From the NCBI RefSeq assembly GCF_009905215.1, contig NZ_CP047593.1, positions 3,724,900 to 3,788,899 on the forward strand: DNA of 64,000 nucleotides. Direction: 5' to 3'. Position 1 is the stretch's first letter, and each line of letters starts with the position of its first letter. The notes beneath the pieces are model-generated. The model did not search any database. It was given only the letters and a program-made list of their open reading frames with translations, and was not told the origin of the DNA. Of the stretch, positions 38,283-46,514 are shown piece by piece. Made by a program: the position numbers and the translations under genes. This DNA is from Tichowtungia aerotolerans (GTDB taxonomy: Bacteria; Verrucomicrobiota; Kiritimatiellia; Kiritimatiellales; Tichowtungiaceae).

Positions 38283-40993
38283 TTTTTCACCTCCGGCATC
38301 CGGGCCAGCTCCGCCGTTGCCTGCCGTCCCTCAGGTGTATTCACGACATCGGGATTCGCAACCATTTCACGCATCGTACGGACCGCATCGGCAGGTCGTC
38401 CCAGTTCCTGCAGGCATTGCACACTGGCCGCATAGGCTTTGGCGGTCCATTCCGGATACTGGCCGTACAGCACGTACACTCGCTGAAACCAGGCACAGGC
38501 CTCCTGCGTATGTCCCTGTTCGCGCGCGCAAAGCCCAATACTGTAGAGCGCCTTCGGCGTCAAAGGTCCGCGCCATTCCCGCACCGCAGCAAATGTCTTA
38601 TACATTTCAACGGCCTGATCGTACTTTTTCTGAAGACGAAGCGCATCCGCTGCCAGCAAGTGCGTCAGAGCAATCTCAGGATGACCGGGATACCGATCCA
38701 GGCTCTTTTCAGCCAGTTCAAAGGCCTCAGTATATTTTTCCCCGTCAATCAGCAGCTGAAGCTGCACATTCACCATCGGAAGAGCATCGTCCGAATCGCC
38801 GTATTTTTCCATAAACAGTTCAAACGCCTGTTGAACACGTTCCGTCTTGCCGCGGGCCACAGCCGCTTCGGCAAAGCGGCGAAGCGGCAGCATTGTCAGC
38901 CCCTCCAAAGAGTCCTGCGCCAAAAGAGTCTGATCATAAGCCTCCTGCTCCGTCCCCTCCGCCAGAGCGGCCAGCAATGCCGTCAGGCGCATCGCCAATG
39001 CTTTTTGTGAACCGTCTTCCAAAGCATCCTTCTGCAAAGGAGCCAGACGGAGAACAACCGCACCGGCTGTTATGCCATCACGCAGCGGATTGGCGGACTC
39101 GTTCAGCAGGTTCACAAACAGACGATCCGCCTCCTCAAGCTCTGCCGAGTTGCCATACCGACCGATTGCCTCCGTGTAAGCATCCAATGCGTTCGCAGGT
39201 TTACTCAGCGCTTGCCAGGACCGGCTGATTTCAAGTACAGCCCGGGCAAACTCGCCCTCTTTGCCGCGCGTTTCCAGATAATCCTGCAGGAGATGAATCC
39301 GATCCATATGACGATTCAGAAGGTCGTACACCTGAGCGGCCTGGAAAACCGCATACGTTTCCTGTTTAACATGAACTGCACAGTCTCGGGCCTCGCCATA
39401 ACACTTCAGCGCCTCATCCATCTCGCCGTCTGCGCCGTGCAGATCCCCCAGCATACTCCACGCCTCAGAACAGAGCTCGTCATCCGGAAACTGCTCCAGA
39501 AAACCTTCAAAAATCTGCCGGGAGGTGTCGTATTCCTCCAGTCCGTAGCGCGCCATACCCAGCCGATAGGTCACATCGGCCTCGAACGCCTTTGGAATCC
39601 AGTTCGTATTGCTCAGATATGCTTCAAACACGTCCACCGCATTGCTGAAGCTTCCCAGAAACAGATCACACATCCCCATCCAGTAAACTGACTCTTCTGC
39701 ATAAACGCGCTCCGGCCATTCCGATGAGGTTTCAGTAAACAACTCCAGGGCTTGTGCATAATCCTGCTGCTCAAACCGGATATATCCCATCAGATAGGTC
39801 ACCTGGTCCAAATAACGGTGAACCGGCTCCTGTTCACGAAGAGACAGGCCTAGTTCCTCAGCATCACCGATCTCCCCGAGCTGCAGATGGACCTGCACCA
39901 GCCCCAGCGTCACCGCATCACGATACCGACCAGCCGGATACAGCTCCAGATACGTCCCCGCCGCGGCCTTTGCGTCGTCCAGTTCCTCCAAAGCGGCCAA
40001 ACACTGGAACGCCGCATAGCGACTTCGTTCAGCCACACGATTGCTCGGAAACGCCGTATACAGGTGCTCATAAATCACATACGAGTTCCAGCGACGCCCC
40101 ATCGCGTCATAGCACTGCGCAATGCGAAGCATCAGGTCCTGATCATAATTTTTCTCTTCGAGCCGCGTACGCTCCGCGAGCATTTGCTCATACCGTCGAT
40201 TTTCTGAAGCACGCTCCGAAGCCTGAGCTTCGCGCTGGGATAGCGGCACCCACGGAAGCGGCGTATCCAAAACAACCTTTAACGCCGCCAGGCGGCGGTC
40301 ATAGGCAACGATCAGCTGATCGCTCATCCAGACCTCGTGGTAGAAGCGCAGCGCCTTCAGATAATCCTTCTGCTCAACCGCCAGATCGCCACCGGCCATC
40401 AATGCCTGATTCAAATCGAGATCGCTTCGACCATCCTCATCGCAAAACGGAAGGAAGCGCTGCCAGTTTTCAAGGTCGGCTGTCCGGGCATAGGCCGACA
40501 GCAGCGCCAGAACCGTATGCCGGGTTGTATCATTTTTGGAATTCAGAACGGCCAGCACTTCATTAAATTCGCCGGACTCTTCCATCTGCTGAATATAAGA
40601 CGTAACTGCACTGGAATCTTTCTGCCACGCAAGAGCCTCCAGAATCAGGAACCTCGCTTCCTGAGCGTTGGCATGTTCCGGATATTCGCGAACAAACGTC
40701 TTAAAGCACGCCGCTGCTTTTTCGTACAGCTCCGCCTCCAGGCTGCACAGGCCCAGCTGATATAATGCAGTCTCCCTTGCGACCTGAGCTTCTTCGCCTT
40801 CTATCTCCTGCAAGCGAACGAGGACCTCCTCCAGAACCGGAACGGCCTCCTTCGCCTTGCGGCTCTCCAATAAAAAGCGCGCCTGCTTCAATAGAACGCT
40901 GGAAGCCATATCCGATGGAGAAATCGGCTTCTTGGCAAAAGAAGCCGGAAGAAGCAGCAGAAAACAGATCAGAGATACAGAAAACGTCTTCAT
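38279..40993 (-). CDS. Large periplasmic TPR-repeat protein (paralog 1), first gene of the operon
   Basis: A 904-residue protein with a signal peptide (1-20, ending SFA) and TPR-type repeats throughout, for instance LYEKAAACFKTFVREYPEHA and EYDTSRQIFEGFLEQFPDDE. It is collinear with the protein at 32696-35512. It starts the ten-gene minus-strand operon that ends at 27328. A CRP/FNR-type palindrome sits 48-61 bases upstream of the ATG (41041-41054). The role is unknown, and a docking scaffold in the envelope is the simplest reading. Confidence 0.85.
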   Translation of the reverse strand: MKTFSVSLICFLLLLPASFAKKPISPSDMASSVLLKQARFLLESRKAKEAVPVLEEVLVRLQEIEGEEAQVARETALYQLGLCSLEAELYEKAAACFKTFVREYPEHANAQEARFLILEALAWQKDSSAVTSYIQQMEESGEFNEVLAVLNSKNDTTRHTVLALLSAYARTADLENWQRFLPFCDEDGRSDLDLNQALMAGGDLAVEQKDYLKALRFYHEVWMSDQLIVAYDRRLAALKVVLDTPLPWVPLSQREAQASERASENRRYEQMLAERTRLEEKNYDQDLMLRIAQCYDAMGRRWNSYVIYEHLYTAFPSNRVAERSRYAAFQCLAALEELDDAKAAAGTYLELYPAGRYRDAVTLGLVQVHLQLGEIGDAEELGLSLREQEPVHRYLDQVTYLMGYIRFEQQDYAQALELFTETSSEWPERVYAEESVYWMGMCDLFLGSFSNAVDVFEAYLSNTNWIPKAFEADVTYRLGMARYGLEEYDTSRQIFEGFLEQFPDDELCSEAWSMLGDLHGADGEMDEALKCYGEARDCAVHVKQETYAVFQAAQVYDLLNRHMDRIHLLQDYLETRGKEGEFARAVLEISRSWQALSKPANALDAYTEAIGRYGNSAELEEADRLFVNLLNESANPLRDGITAGAVVLRLAPLQKDALEDGSQKALAMRLTALLAALAEGTEQEAYDQTLLAQDSLEGLTMLPLRRFAEAAVARGKTERVQQAFELFMEKYGDSDDALPMVNVQLQLLIDGEKYTEAFELAEKSLDRYPGHPEIALTHLLAADALRLQKKYDQAVEMYKTFAAVREWRGPLTPKALYSIGLCAREQGHTQEACAWFQRVYVLYGQYPEWTAKAYAASVQCLQELGRPADAVRTMREMVANPDVVNTPEGRQATAELARMPEVKK

Positions 40994-41040
40994 AAGAGAA
41001 AAAGTTTCCTACCACAAACCGGGATCCAGCACAATCTTAT

Positions 41041-41054
41041 GTGATAAAAATCAC
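41041..41054. promoter_or_regulatory. CRP/FNR-type operator upstream of the ExbB/ExbD-VWA-TPR operon
   Basis: GTGAT-AAAA-ATCAC is a perfect palindrome with the half-site chemistry of CRP/FNR-family regulators (CRP: TGTGA-N6-TCACA; here TGTGA-N6-TCACT spans 41040-41055). It lies in the only sizeable gap before the ten-gene operon. A TAAGAT element (41034-41039 on the minus strand) next to it could be a -10 box. The regulator is not in the window. Confidence 0.55.
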
Positions 41055-41097
41055 TAGATTGTCAGCAATTCCCGCTCTTCCTTCCCGACAGGATATT

Positions 41098-41112
41098 TTC
41101 CAAACAATGGAA
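41098..41112. repeat. Dispersed palindrome, one mismatch
   Basis: TTCCAA-ACA-ATGGAA just downstream of the SGNH lipoprotein gene. With flanks it can form an 8-bp stem but has no T-tract. Confidence 0.7.
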
Positions 41113-41117
41113 AATTC

Positions 41118-41765
41118 TCAGCGACAGGCGGCAACCGCTTTCCGAAGTTCATGAAAAATACGTCGGGCCACAAACTCGTTGCCCGCCCGATTAGGATGGT
41201 TCGTGTCGTTCCAACACTCAGGGAACTCTTTGACCGGTTTGATGTCCACCTGCATATTCGGCACATACAAACAGCCGTAGCGCTCGCAGAGTTCCTGCTC
41301 AAACCCGGCAATACCACGGGCATAACGGGCATGGGCATCTTCCTTAAACTCCACTGAAGGATCGCCCTGCTCCACATCGCCGAAACAGCTGGCAATCACC
41401 ACCTGCATTCCGGCCGCCTTCGCAGCGCTCACCATATACTCAAGATCCGCAGCCAATTCATCCAGCGGACGTTTTACCTGCCAGAAATCATTCGCACCCA
41501 GCTCAATCACCACCACATCCGGGTTCAGCGCCAGCACATCCTGCTCATAGCGATTGCGACCGCCGCCCAGCGTGTCACCGCCGACCCCCTTATTAATCAC
41601 TTCACAGTCCGGCATCCATTTTGCAAGCCAGTCTGTGTAATGACCGTCCGGACCACCGCAGGCCGTCAGGCTGTCACCAATACAGACCACCCGCACCGGC
41701 TTTTCAATACGTACGCAACCGGCGACCAACAGAACCAAAAACAGAAAAAATCCGATTTTCATCAC
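41118..41765 (-). CDS. SGNH/GDSL-family hydrolase lipoprotein
   Basis: A 215-residue protein with a lipoprotein signal peptide (lipobox LLVAGC, Cys17). The SGNH catalytic blocks are complete: GDSL at 30-33, GVGGDT, GAND at 90-93, and Asp187/His190 in NDTNHPN. It is probably an esterase or carbohydrate deacetylase anchored in the envelope. The start overlaps the stop of the RNA methyltransferase gene (ATGA), so it belongs to a three-gene unit with the exonuclease. Confidence 0.85.
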   Translation of the reverse strand: MMKIGFFLFLVLLVAGCVRIEKPVRVVCIGDSLTACGGPDGHYTDWLAKWMPDCEVINKGVGGDTLGGGRNRYEQDVLALNPDVVVIELGANDFWQVKRPLDELAADLEYMVSAAKAAGMQVVIASCFGDVEQGDPSVEFKEDAHARYARGIAGFEQELCERYGCLYVPNMQVDIKPVKEFPECWNDTNHPNRAGNEFVARRIFHELRKAVAACR

Positions 41766-42532
41766 AGACTCTTTGCAGAAATGGCACTCATGCAGATGGA
41801 GCCGGCGACGGCGGCGTTGAGCGACTCGACGTTTCCAGACATCGGAATCGAAAGCCGGCGGCTTGCTCGTTTGAGAATCTCATCACACACCCCGTTGGCT
41901 TCATTACCGATGACCAGCACGCTTTTCGGTCCGAACTCCATCTCATAGAGATCTTCAGCGTCGCGTAATTCAGTCGCAATCAGGTCGTATTCATATTTTT
42001 CCAGTGTTTGGAAGCTGGAGGTTCCCTCTTTTTCGTCCAAAGATTGGAAATTACAGAACGGCAATGCGCCCATGGTGGCGCGAACGGTTTTGGGATTAAA
42101 GATCTCCACGCAGTCACCGTGCAGTAAAACACCGTCGAAGCCGAAGGCAACCGCCGAGCGGATCAGCGTACCCATGTTGCCGGGATCCATCACCCGGTCG
42201 AGCAGCAGATAATTGCCCTTGTCCGGGTTGATTTCCAACGGCGCAGGAGTGTACTCCACCACACCGAGCACGCCCTGCGATGTGCGGCAGTCAGAAAGCT
42301 GCTCCATGAATTCATGAGGGATACAGCAGTCCGCTTCGATCTCCGCAGGCGCTTTTTCAGAAACCCAGATTTCCTTAAGACGATACTGCGGAAGCGCGGC
42401 TCCGTCGCGAAGCGCACTCAGGGCGCGCACGCCCTCAATGACAAAACAGCCGCTTTTCTGGCGGTCCTTTTTAGAACGCACCAAAGCCCGAACCGCTTTA
42501 AGCCTTGAGTTGTCTTTCGAGGTAATCATCAT
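41762..42532 (-). CDS. TrmH/SpoU-family RNA 2'-O-methyltransferase
   Basis: About 256 residues from the ATG at 42532, which overlaps the exonuclease stop (ATGA). The SPOUT signature motifs are present: LDRVMDPGNMGTLIRSAVAFG, SVLVIGNEANGVCDEI and IPMSGNVESLNAAVAGSI. An N-terminal substrate-binding domain precedes them. It probably modifies 23S rRNA or tRNA ribose, and the target base is not readable. Three degenerate dispersed-palindrome copies (41833, 41999 and 42035) fall inside the gene, two of them encoding FQSLDE and FQTLEK. Confidence 0.88.
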   Translation of the reverse strand: MMITSKDNSRLKAVRALVRSKKDRQKSGCFVIEGVRALSALRDGAALPQYRLKEIWVSEKAPAEIEADCCIPHEFMEQLSDCRTSQGVLGVVEYTPAPLEINPDKGNYLLLDRVMDPGNMGTLIRSAVAFGFDGVLLHGDCVEIFNPKTVRATMGALPFCNFQSLDEKEGTSSFQTLEKYEYDLIATELRDAEDLYEMEFGPKSVLVIGNEANGVCDEILKRASRRLSIPMSGNVESLNAAVAGSICMSAISAKSL

Positions 42533-43197
42533 GGCAGAGCCCTCCCGTCGAGCCATTGATATCCGCCGGCATCCTGTTCGAAACGGAGCATCGTCAATTC
42601 GTCCCTCTTTTGAATTCCGATCCGGAAAACATTCACAATATGGAAAGAGTCCGCTTCGGCACGATGATAGGTCTCTCCGGGCACTCCCAGACTGGTCGTC
42701 AGCTTTCCGAGAGAACAGCTTTTTTCATGCGGAAACCATTTCCGGAACAGCGCAAGCGTATCGGCGATCGGCATGGACGGAGCGTTCATGCCCGCCCGCT
42801 CCAGCTCCGCCAGCAGGAATCCGACGTCGAAGGCCGCGTTATGAGCAAGCAGAACGGCATCGCCGCAAAACGCTTCGAACTGCGGCCAGACTTCTGAAAA
42901 AACAGGAGCCGTGGTGACCATCTCCGTCAGGATGCCGTGCACTTCCGTGGCATAAAAAGGAATATCGCGCTGAGGATTCACCAGCCAGCTTGCCGAGGAC
43001 AACACCGATCCGTCTCCGCGAAATTTAACAGCGCCGATTTCCACCAGGCGATCGTTTTCGCTGTTGAACCCGGTCGTCTCCATATCGAACGCCACAAAAA
43101 CAGTATTCGTTACCAACCTGTCATTTTCTTCATCGCCGGCAAACAGTGAACCGGCAACGAAAACTGCCAGAAGTAAAATCTTTGCTTTTCCAATCAT
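42529..43197 (-). CDS. DEDDh 3'-5' exonuclease with an N-terminal signal peptide
   Basis: About 222 residues. The exonuclease core of the DnaQ/DNA polymerase III epsilon type is intact: Asp38 and Glu40 (AFDMETTG), Asp124 (HNAAFDVGFL), His178 and Asp183 (YHRAEADS). The first 20 residues from ATG 43197 (MIGKAKILLLAVFVAGSLFA) read as a Sec signal peptide, which is unusual for this family. A longer in-frame reading to 43281 exists but would run across the divergent murB start. The start codon itself lies in a palindrome copy (43188-43202). It is the first gene of a three-gene unit with the RNA methyltransferase and SGNH lipoprotein. Confidence 0.8.
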   Translation of the reverse strand: MIGKAKILLLAVFVAGSLFAGDEENDRLVTNTVFVAFDMETTGFNSENDRLVEIGAVKFRGDGSVLSSASWLVNPQRDIPFYATEVHGILTEMVTTAPVFSEVWPQFEAFCGDAVLLAHNAAFDVGFLLAELERAGMNAPSMPIADTLALFRKWFPHEKSCSLGKLTTSLGVPGETYHRAEADSFHIVNVFRIGIQKRDELTMLRFEQDAGGYQWLDGRALP

Positions 43198-43202
43198 TGG
43201 AA
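43188..43202. repeat. Dispersed palindrome (copy 6), overlapping a start codon
   Basis: Exact copy (centre TCA), extended to TTTCCAATCATTGGAAA. It contains the ATG of the exonuclease gene and lies 20 bases before the murB ATG. Confidence 0.85.
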
Positions 43203-43222
43203 ACAAATCATAGTGAACTGCA

Positions 43223-44158
43223 ATGAAATCGGCATCTGAAATCAAAGAACTTTTTCCCGAACTGGAAATCAGCGAAAACATCCCACTGAAAAAATTTACG
43301 ACGTTCCGACTGGGCGGCCCCTGCCCGCTGCTGATTGATAACCCTCCCGCGGACCGGCTTCCTGCCCTTGTTCAGGCACTGAATAAAAAAGGAATAAAGT
43401 TTCTGGTCATCGGACAGGGATCCAATCTCGTCATTTCCGATGACGGACTGGACTGCGCAGTCATCCGTTTCTGCTCCGAAATCCCACACATCCAAACCAA
43501 CGAAACCGGCATAACCGTTTCAGGAGATACGCTGCTGGAAGACTGCAGCCGGATCACGGTCGAGCAGGCTCTCGGCGACCTCGCCTACTGCACCGGCATT
43601 CCCGGCACCGTCGGCGGAGGAATCGCCGGCAACGCCGGGGCATTTGGACGGCAGATCGGTGACCACCTCGTCTCTGCCGAAATACTCACCCTTGACGGCA
43701 CCGTTCTTTCGGTCAGCCGTGAGGAACTTGAATTTTCATACCGTCATTCCCGCCTCAAAGAAACCGGTGAGATTGTCCTGTCCGCCACTTTTGTTCTGCC
43801 CTCGGAAAAAGCAAATATTCTACAAGCCGAACGACAGCGGATTCTGGACTTTCGCAAAGAACATCACCCGGACTGGCACGCAACGCCCTGTGCCGGAAGT
43901 GTATTCAAAAACATCGAACCGACGTCCGCCGTTGAGCGGCGCAAAGCGGCCGGACATTTTCTGGAAGAAGCCGGCGCCAAAACAATGACCGTCGGCGGCG
44001 CCCGGGTTTTTCATCAACACGCCAATATCATCATCGGCGAAATCGGCTGCACCGCCCAAAACGTAAAAAGTCTCTGCGATCAAATGAAACAGGCCGTCCT
44101 GAAAAAATCCGGTATCAAACTGATTCCTGAAGTCCGTTTTCTGGGCCGATTCCAATAA
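43223..44158 (+). CDS. murB: UDP-N-acetylenolpyruvoylglucosamine reductase
   Basis: A 311-residue FAD enzyme of usual length. It reduces UDP-GlcNAc-enolpyruvate to UDP-MurNAc in peptidoglycan synthesis, so the organism makes a cell wall precursor. The FAD-binding TFRLGGPCPLLI and GQGSNLVISDDGL, the GIPGTVGGGIAGNAGAFG loop, and the GSVFKN and HQHANIIIGE segments are in place. The start has no clear ribosome site, and the divergent exonuclease start is only 25 bases away, so promoters must overlap coding sequence on one side. No other mur gene is nearby. Confidence 0.95.
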   Translation: MKSASEIKELFPELEISENIPLKKFTTFRLGGPCPLLIDNPPADRLPALVQALNKKGIKFLVIGQGSNLVISDDGLDCAVIRFCSEIPHIQTNETGITVSGDTLLEDCSRITVEQALGDLAYCTGIPGTVGGGIAGNAGAFGRQIGDHLVSAEILTLDGTVLSVSREELEFSYRHSRLKETGEIVLSATFVLPSEKANILQAERQRILDFRKEHHPDWHATPCAGSVFKNIEPTSAVERRKAAGHFLEEAGAKTMTVGGARVFHQHANIIIGEIGCTAQNVKSLCDQMKQAVLKKSGIKLIPEVRFLGRFQ

Positions 44159-44170
44159 GTCCAAACCAAA

Positions 44171-45337
44171 CTACCACTGGTGAGTCAACGGGCTCAGATT
44201 GTCCTGCTGTGTCACGTTGCTGACTCCCGCTTCGATCAGCACATCGGTGATCAGGCTGTTTCCGTTTGGATCCGCGGTCTTGCCGTTAAAGATATTCTGT
44301 TTCAACAGTACGTCACGGGTTGTTCCGGCCAGATGTACCATGGTGCGAATGGCGGTATAGGGCTGATGAAACTCGCAGCCGACAATATCGACATCGGTGC
44401 AATCATCCAGATAGAAATCGGTGAATGCATTCGTTGTGCTGGTGTAGGACGCGGCGTTTTCAATGTACACGCGATCGGCACGATAGATTTCTATATTGGT
44501 GTCTACGGTGTTTACATGCGCACCCAGCACATCCACCGTGCACTCTTCATCCGCCAGCGCTGCCACCTGAATGCCGGTGTCATTCCCGACCGGATTGCAG
44601 CGGTTTAAAACAACGCAGCCTTTGTAGTTGGTCAGCGTCCAGCCGAGATCGTTTCCTTTTGAATAGCAGTTTTCGAAATACGCTCCGCTGCCGTAATTGA
44701 TCCGGAAACCGGATTCGCTGACGTCCGTCATTCCGAACGATGTGATAAATACATCAATAAACACCGGATTCATCAGATAAGTGGTATAGATGTGGCGATG
44801 AAAAAAGTCCACAAGGCGCTCTTCGGACTCAAACCCGACCCGTTCCATATACAGGCTGCAGATATTGGTGTTCGATGTCAGCGACGGATTATTGATCTGG
44901 ATGGCCGTGCCGGAACTTCCGGACGCACCCGGCATAAAGGTGAGATCAGAAATGGAGAGCTGACTGCCGTTTCCTGAGTTTGGAAACCACCAGATGCCGG
45001 TCGAATTGCGACAGCGCAGAACCGTCACGCCCTTCCCGCTGCCAACCAGCGTTACGGATGCATCCAGCAAATCGATGGTCTTGCGCGCATCGAAGTCGTA
45101 CGTTCCCGGCGGAACCAGCACGGTTCCGCGCCCACAGGCAACGACTGTCCTCAGAGCCGCAGCAAACGCGTCCTGATCGCTCAGCTCATCGCCGGCAACC
45201 GCGCCGTAATCCGCCACACTCACTTCAATCGGCGGCGGCTCGGGCGCAGAAAGCGTAAAGACAAACGCAACCAGCCCGGCAAGAGGCCAGCAGAGCGTGC
45301 CGAGAAAAACTGTTGGTTTGTACAGAATGCGTTTCAT
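44171..45337 (-). CDS. Secreted right-handed beta-helix, pectate-lyase-3-like protein
   Basis: A 388-residue protein with an N-terminal signal or anchor (about 9-31). The domain opens with VSVADYGAVAGDELSDQDAF and ends its first turns with VLVPPGTYDF, the usual signature of the pectate lyase superfamily 3 fold, after which come repeating beta-helix rungs (for example NISIEI-like turns around residues 230-330). It is a paralog of the upstream gene at 45340, two bases away. Likely acts on, or binds, extracellular polysaccharide; catalytic residues cannot be assigned. Confidence 0.75.
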   Translation of the reverse strand: MKRILYKPTVFLGTLCWPLAGLVAFVFTLSAPEPPPIEVSVADYGAVAGDELSDQDAFAAALRTVVACGRGTVLVPPGTYDFDARKTIDLLDASVTLVGSGKGVTVLRCRNSTGIWWFPNSGNGSQLSISDLTFMPGASGSSGTAIQINNPSLTSNTNICSLYMERVGFESEERLVDFFHRHIYTTYLMNPVFIDVFITSFGMTDVSESGFRINYGSGAYFENCYSKGNDLGWTLTNYKGCVVLNRCNPVGNDTGIQVAALADEECTVDVLGAHVNTVDTNIEIYRADRVYIENAASYTSTTNAFTDFYLDDCTDVDIVGCEFHQPYTAIRTMVHLAGTTRDVLLKQNIFNGKTADPNGNSLITDVLIEAGVSNVTQQDNLSPLTHQW

Positions 45338-45339
45338 TG

Positions 45340-46452
45340 TTATTGAGTCAGAATATTTTCTGCCGCCGCATTAATCTGCAATGCTTCTGCAGAGGGCCCC
45401 GAAAGAGTGTTCTCTTTAATGATGATGGTTGAGCCCATCTCATCGATCACCACATTTTTTCGGGCGGAAGTCAGAGCCCCATGGAACACATTTCGCAGCA
45501 CAAAGCCCAGGTGAACACGATCGAACTGAACGTCATAAACAGGATGCGATATCGACAGCTGCCGCAAGTGGTTATCGGTGATATGACAGATGCGGCGCCC
45601 TTTCACCCACACGCCGATATCGCGAGCTTGGATGTCGCAGTCCGTTACCCAGAACGTCGGCTCCACCCCGTCATTATTCTGATGAAACATAATCCCGATC
45701 CGGCAATAGTCGGCGACGCTTTCCATCACCGCCCCGTCCTCCGGAGAGGACCCGTCTGTTGTTGAATAACGGTATGCGGTATACGCGCCCTTTACCGTGC
45801 AACCCTGAATAACCGGAGCATAACAGTCGCTGACGTCTATACCGACCTCCGGCAGGAAGTTGGATGAGGTATTGCTCATATCCGGAACCGTCGACCGGGA
45901 AATTGAACAGTTTTTGATCAAAGGACGATAGAGGCCGGTGACCACCAGGCCGCGGTTGAAATACTGCGAGTCCTCGATCTGACCGCGAACCGATACGTTT
46001 TCGATGGTCACCACCCGCTTGTCCTGAGCGCCGCCGGGCGGCGAAGTGATTTCAATCGCCGTGCCGGCATCATCAATCAGAGCGATGATGGAAAGATCCG
46101 AAATGTTCACCTGCTGGTGACGGGTATTATAGGTGAATCGAAATACCCCGTTACTGTTGTTGCCAAAAAGTCGCACGCCCTCCTCGCCCTGCACGGTGAT
46201 TTTACGGGCACCGGAGGTATTGTTCCCTGTGATTTCAACCCGGGAATTAAAGCAATAGCTTCCGGCAGGAATAAACAGTTTCCCGCCGCCGGCCGCATAG
46301 AGATCATCAAAAGCGGCCTGAAAGGCCGCCGCATCATCATCACCGCCGACCGGAGTAGCACCGTAATCCGTTACATTGAGCGACAGAAAATCTGCACGAG
46401 CGGACAGACAGATGACCGCGAACAGCACCGGAAGCACAGATTTTAACGTCAT
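45340..46452 (-). CDS. Secreted right-handed beta-helix, pectate-lyase-3-like protein
   Basis: A 370-residue protein with a signal peptide (about 1-20, ending ARA). The pectate-lyase-3 opening (LNVTDYGATPVGGDDDAAAF, then GGGKLFIPAGSYCF) is followed by beta-helix rungs to the C-terminus. Paralogous to the next gene. The ATG is 16 bases from a strong terminator hairpin (46469-46501) that follows the preceding gene, so its transcription depends on read-through or on an internal promoter. No good ribosome site is visible. Confidence 0.78.
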   Translation of the reverse strand: MTLKSVLPVLFAVICLSARADFLSLNVTDYGATPVGGDDDAAAFQAAFDDLYAAGGGKLFIPAGSYCFNSRVEITGNNTSGARKITVQGEEGVRLFGNNSNGVFRFTYNTRHQQVNISDLSIIALIDDAGTAIEITSPPGGAQDKRVVTIENVSVRGQIEDSQYFNRGLVVTGLYRPLIKNCSISRSTVPDMSNTSSNFLPEVGIDVSDCYAPVIQGCTVKGAYTAYRYSTTDGSSPEDGAVMESVADYCRIGIMFHQNNDGVEPTFWVTDCDIQARDIGVWVKGRRICHITDNHLRQLSISHPVYDVQFDRVHLGFVLRNVFHGALTSARKNVVIDEMGSTIIIKENTLSGPSAEALQINAAAENILTQ

Positions 46453-46468
46453 AAATTATCCATACTAA

Positions 46469-46501
46469 AAACGCCCGGCCATCATAACTGGCCGGGCGTT
46501 T
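46469..46501 (-). terminator. Intrinsic terminator after the passenger-like gene
   Basis: A perfect 13-bp inverted repeat (AAACGCCCGGCCA / TGGCCGGGCGTTT) with a 7-base loop and a TTTTT-AG tail on the minus strand, 13 bases after the stop at 46515. The tail is weaker on the plus strand. Confidence 0.9.
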
Positions 46502-46514
46502 GTGGAACAAACCG

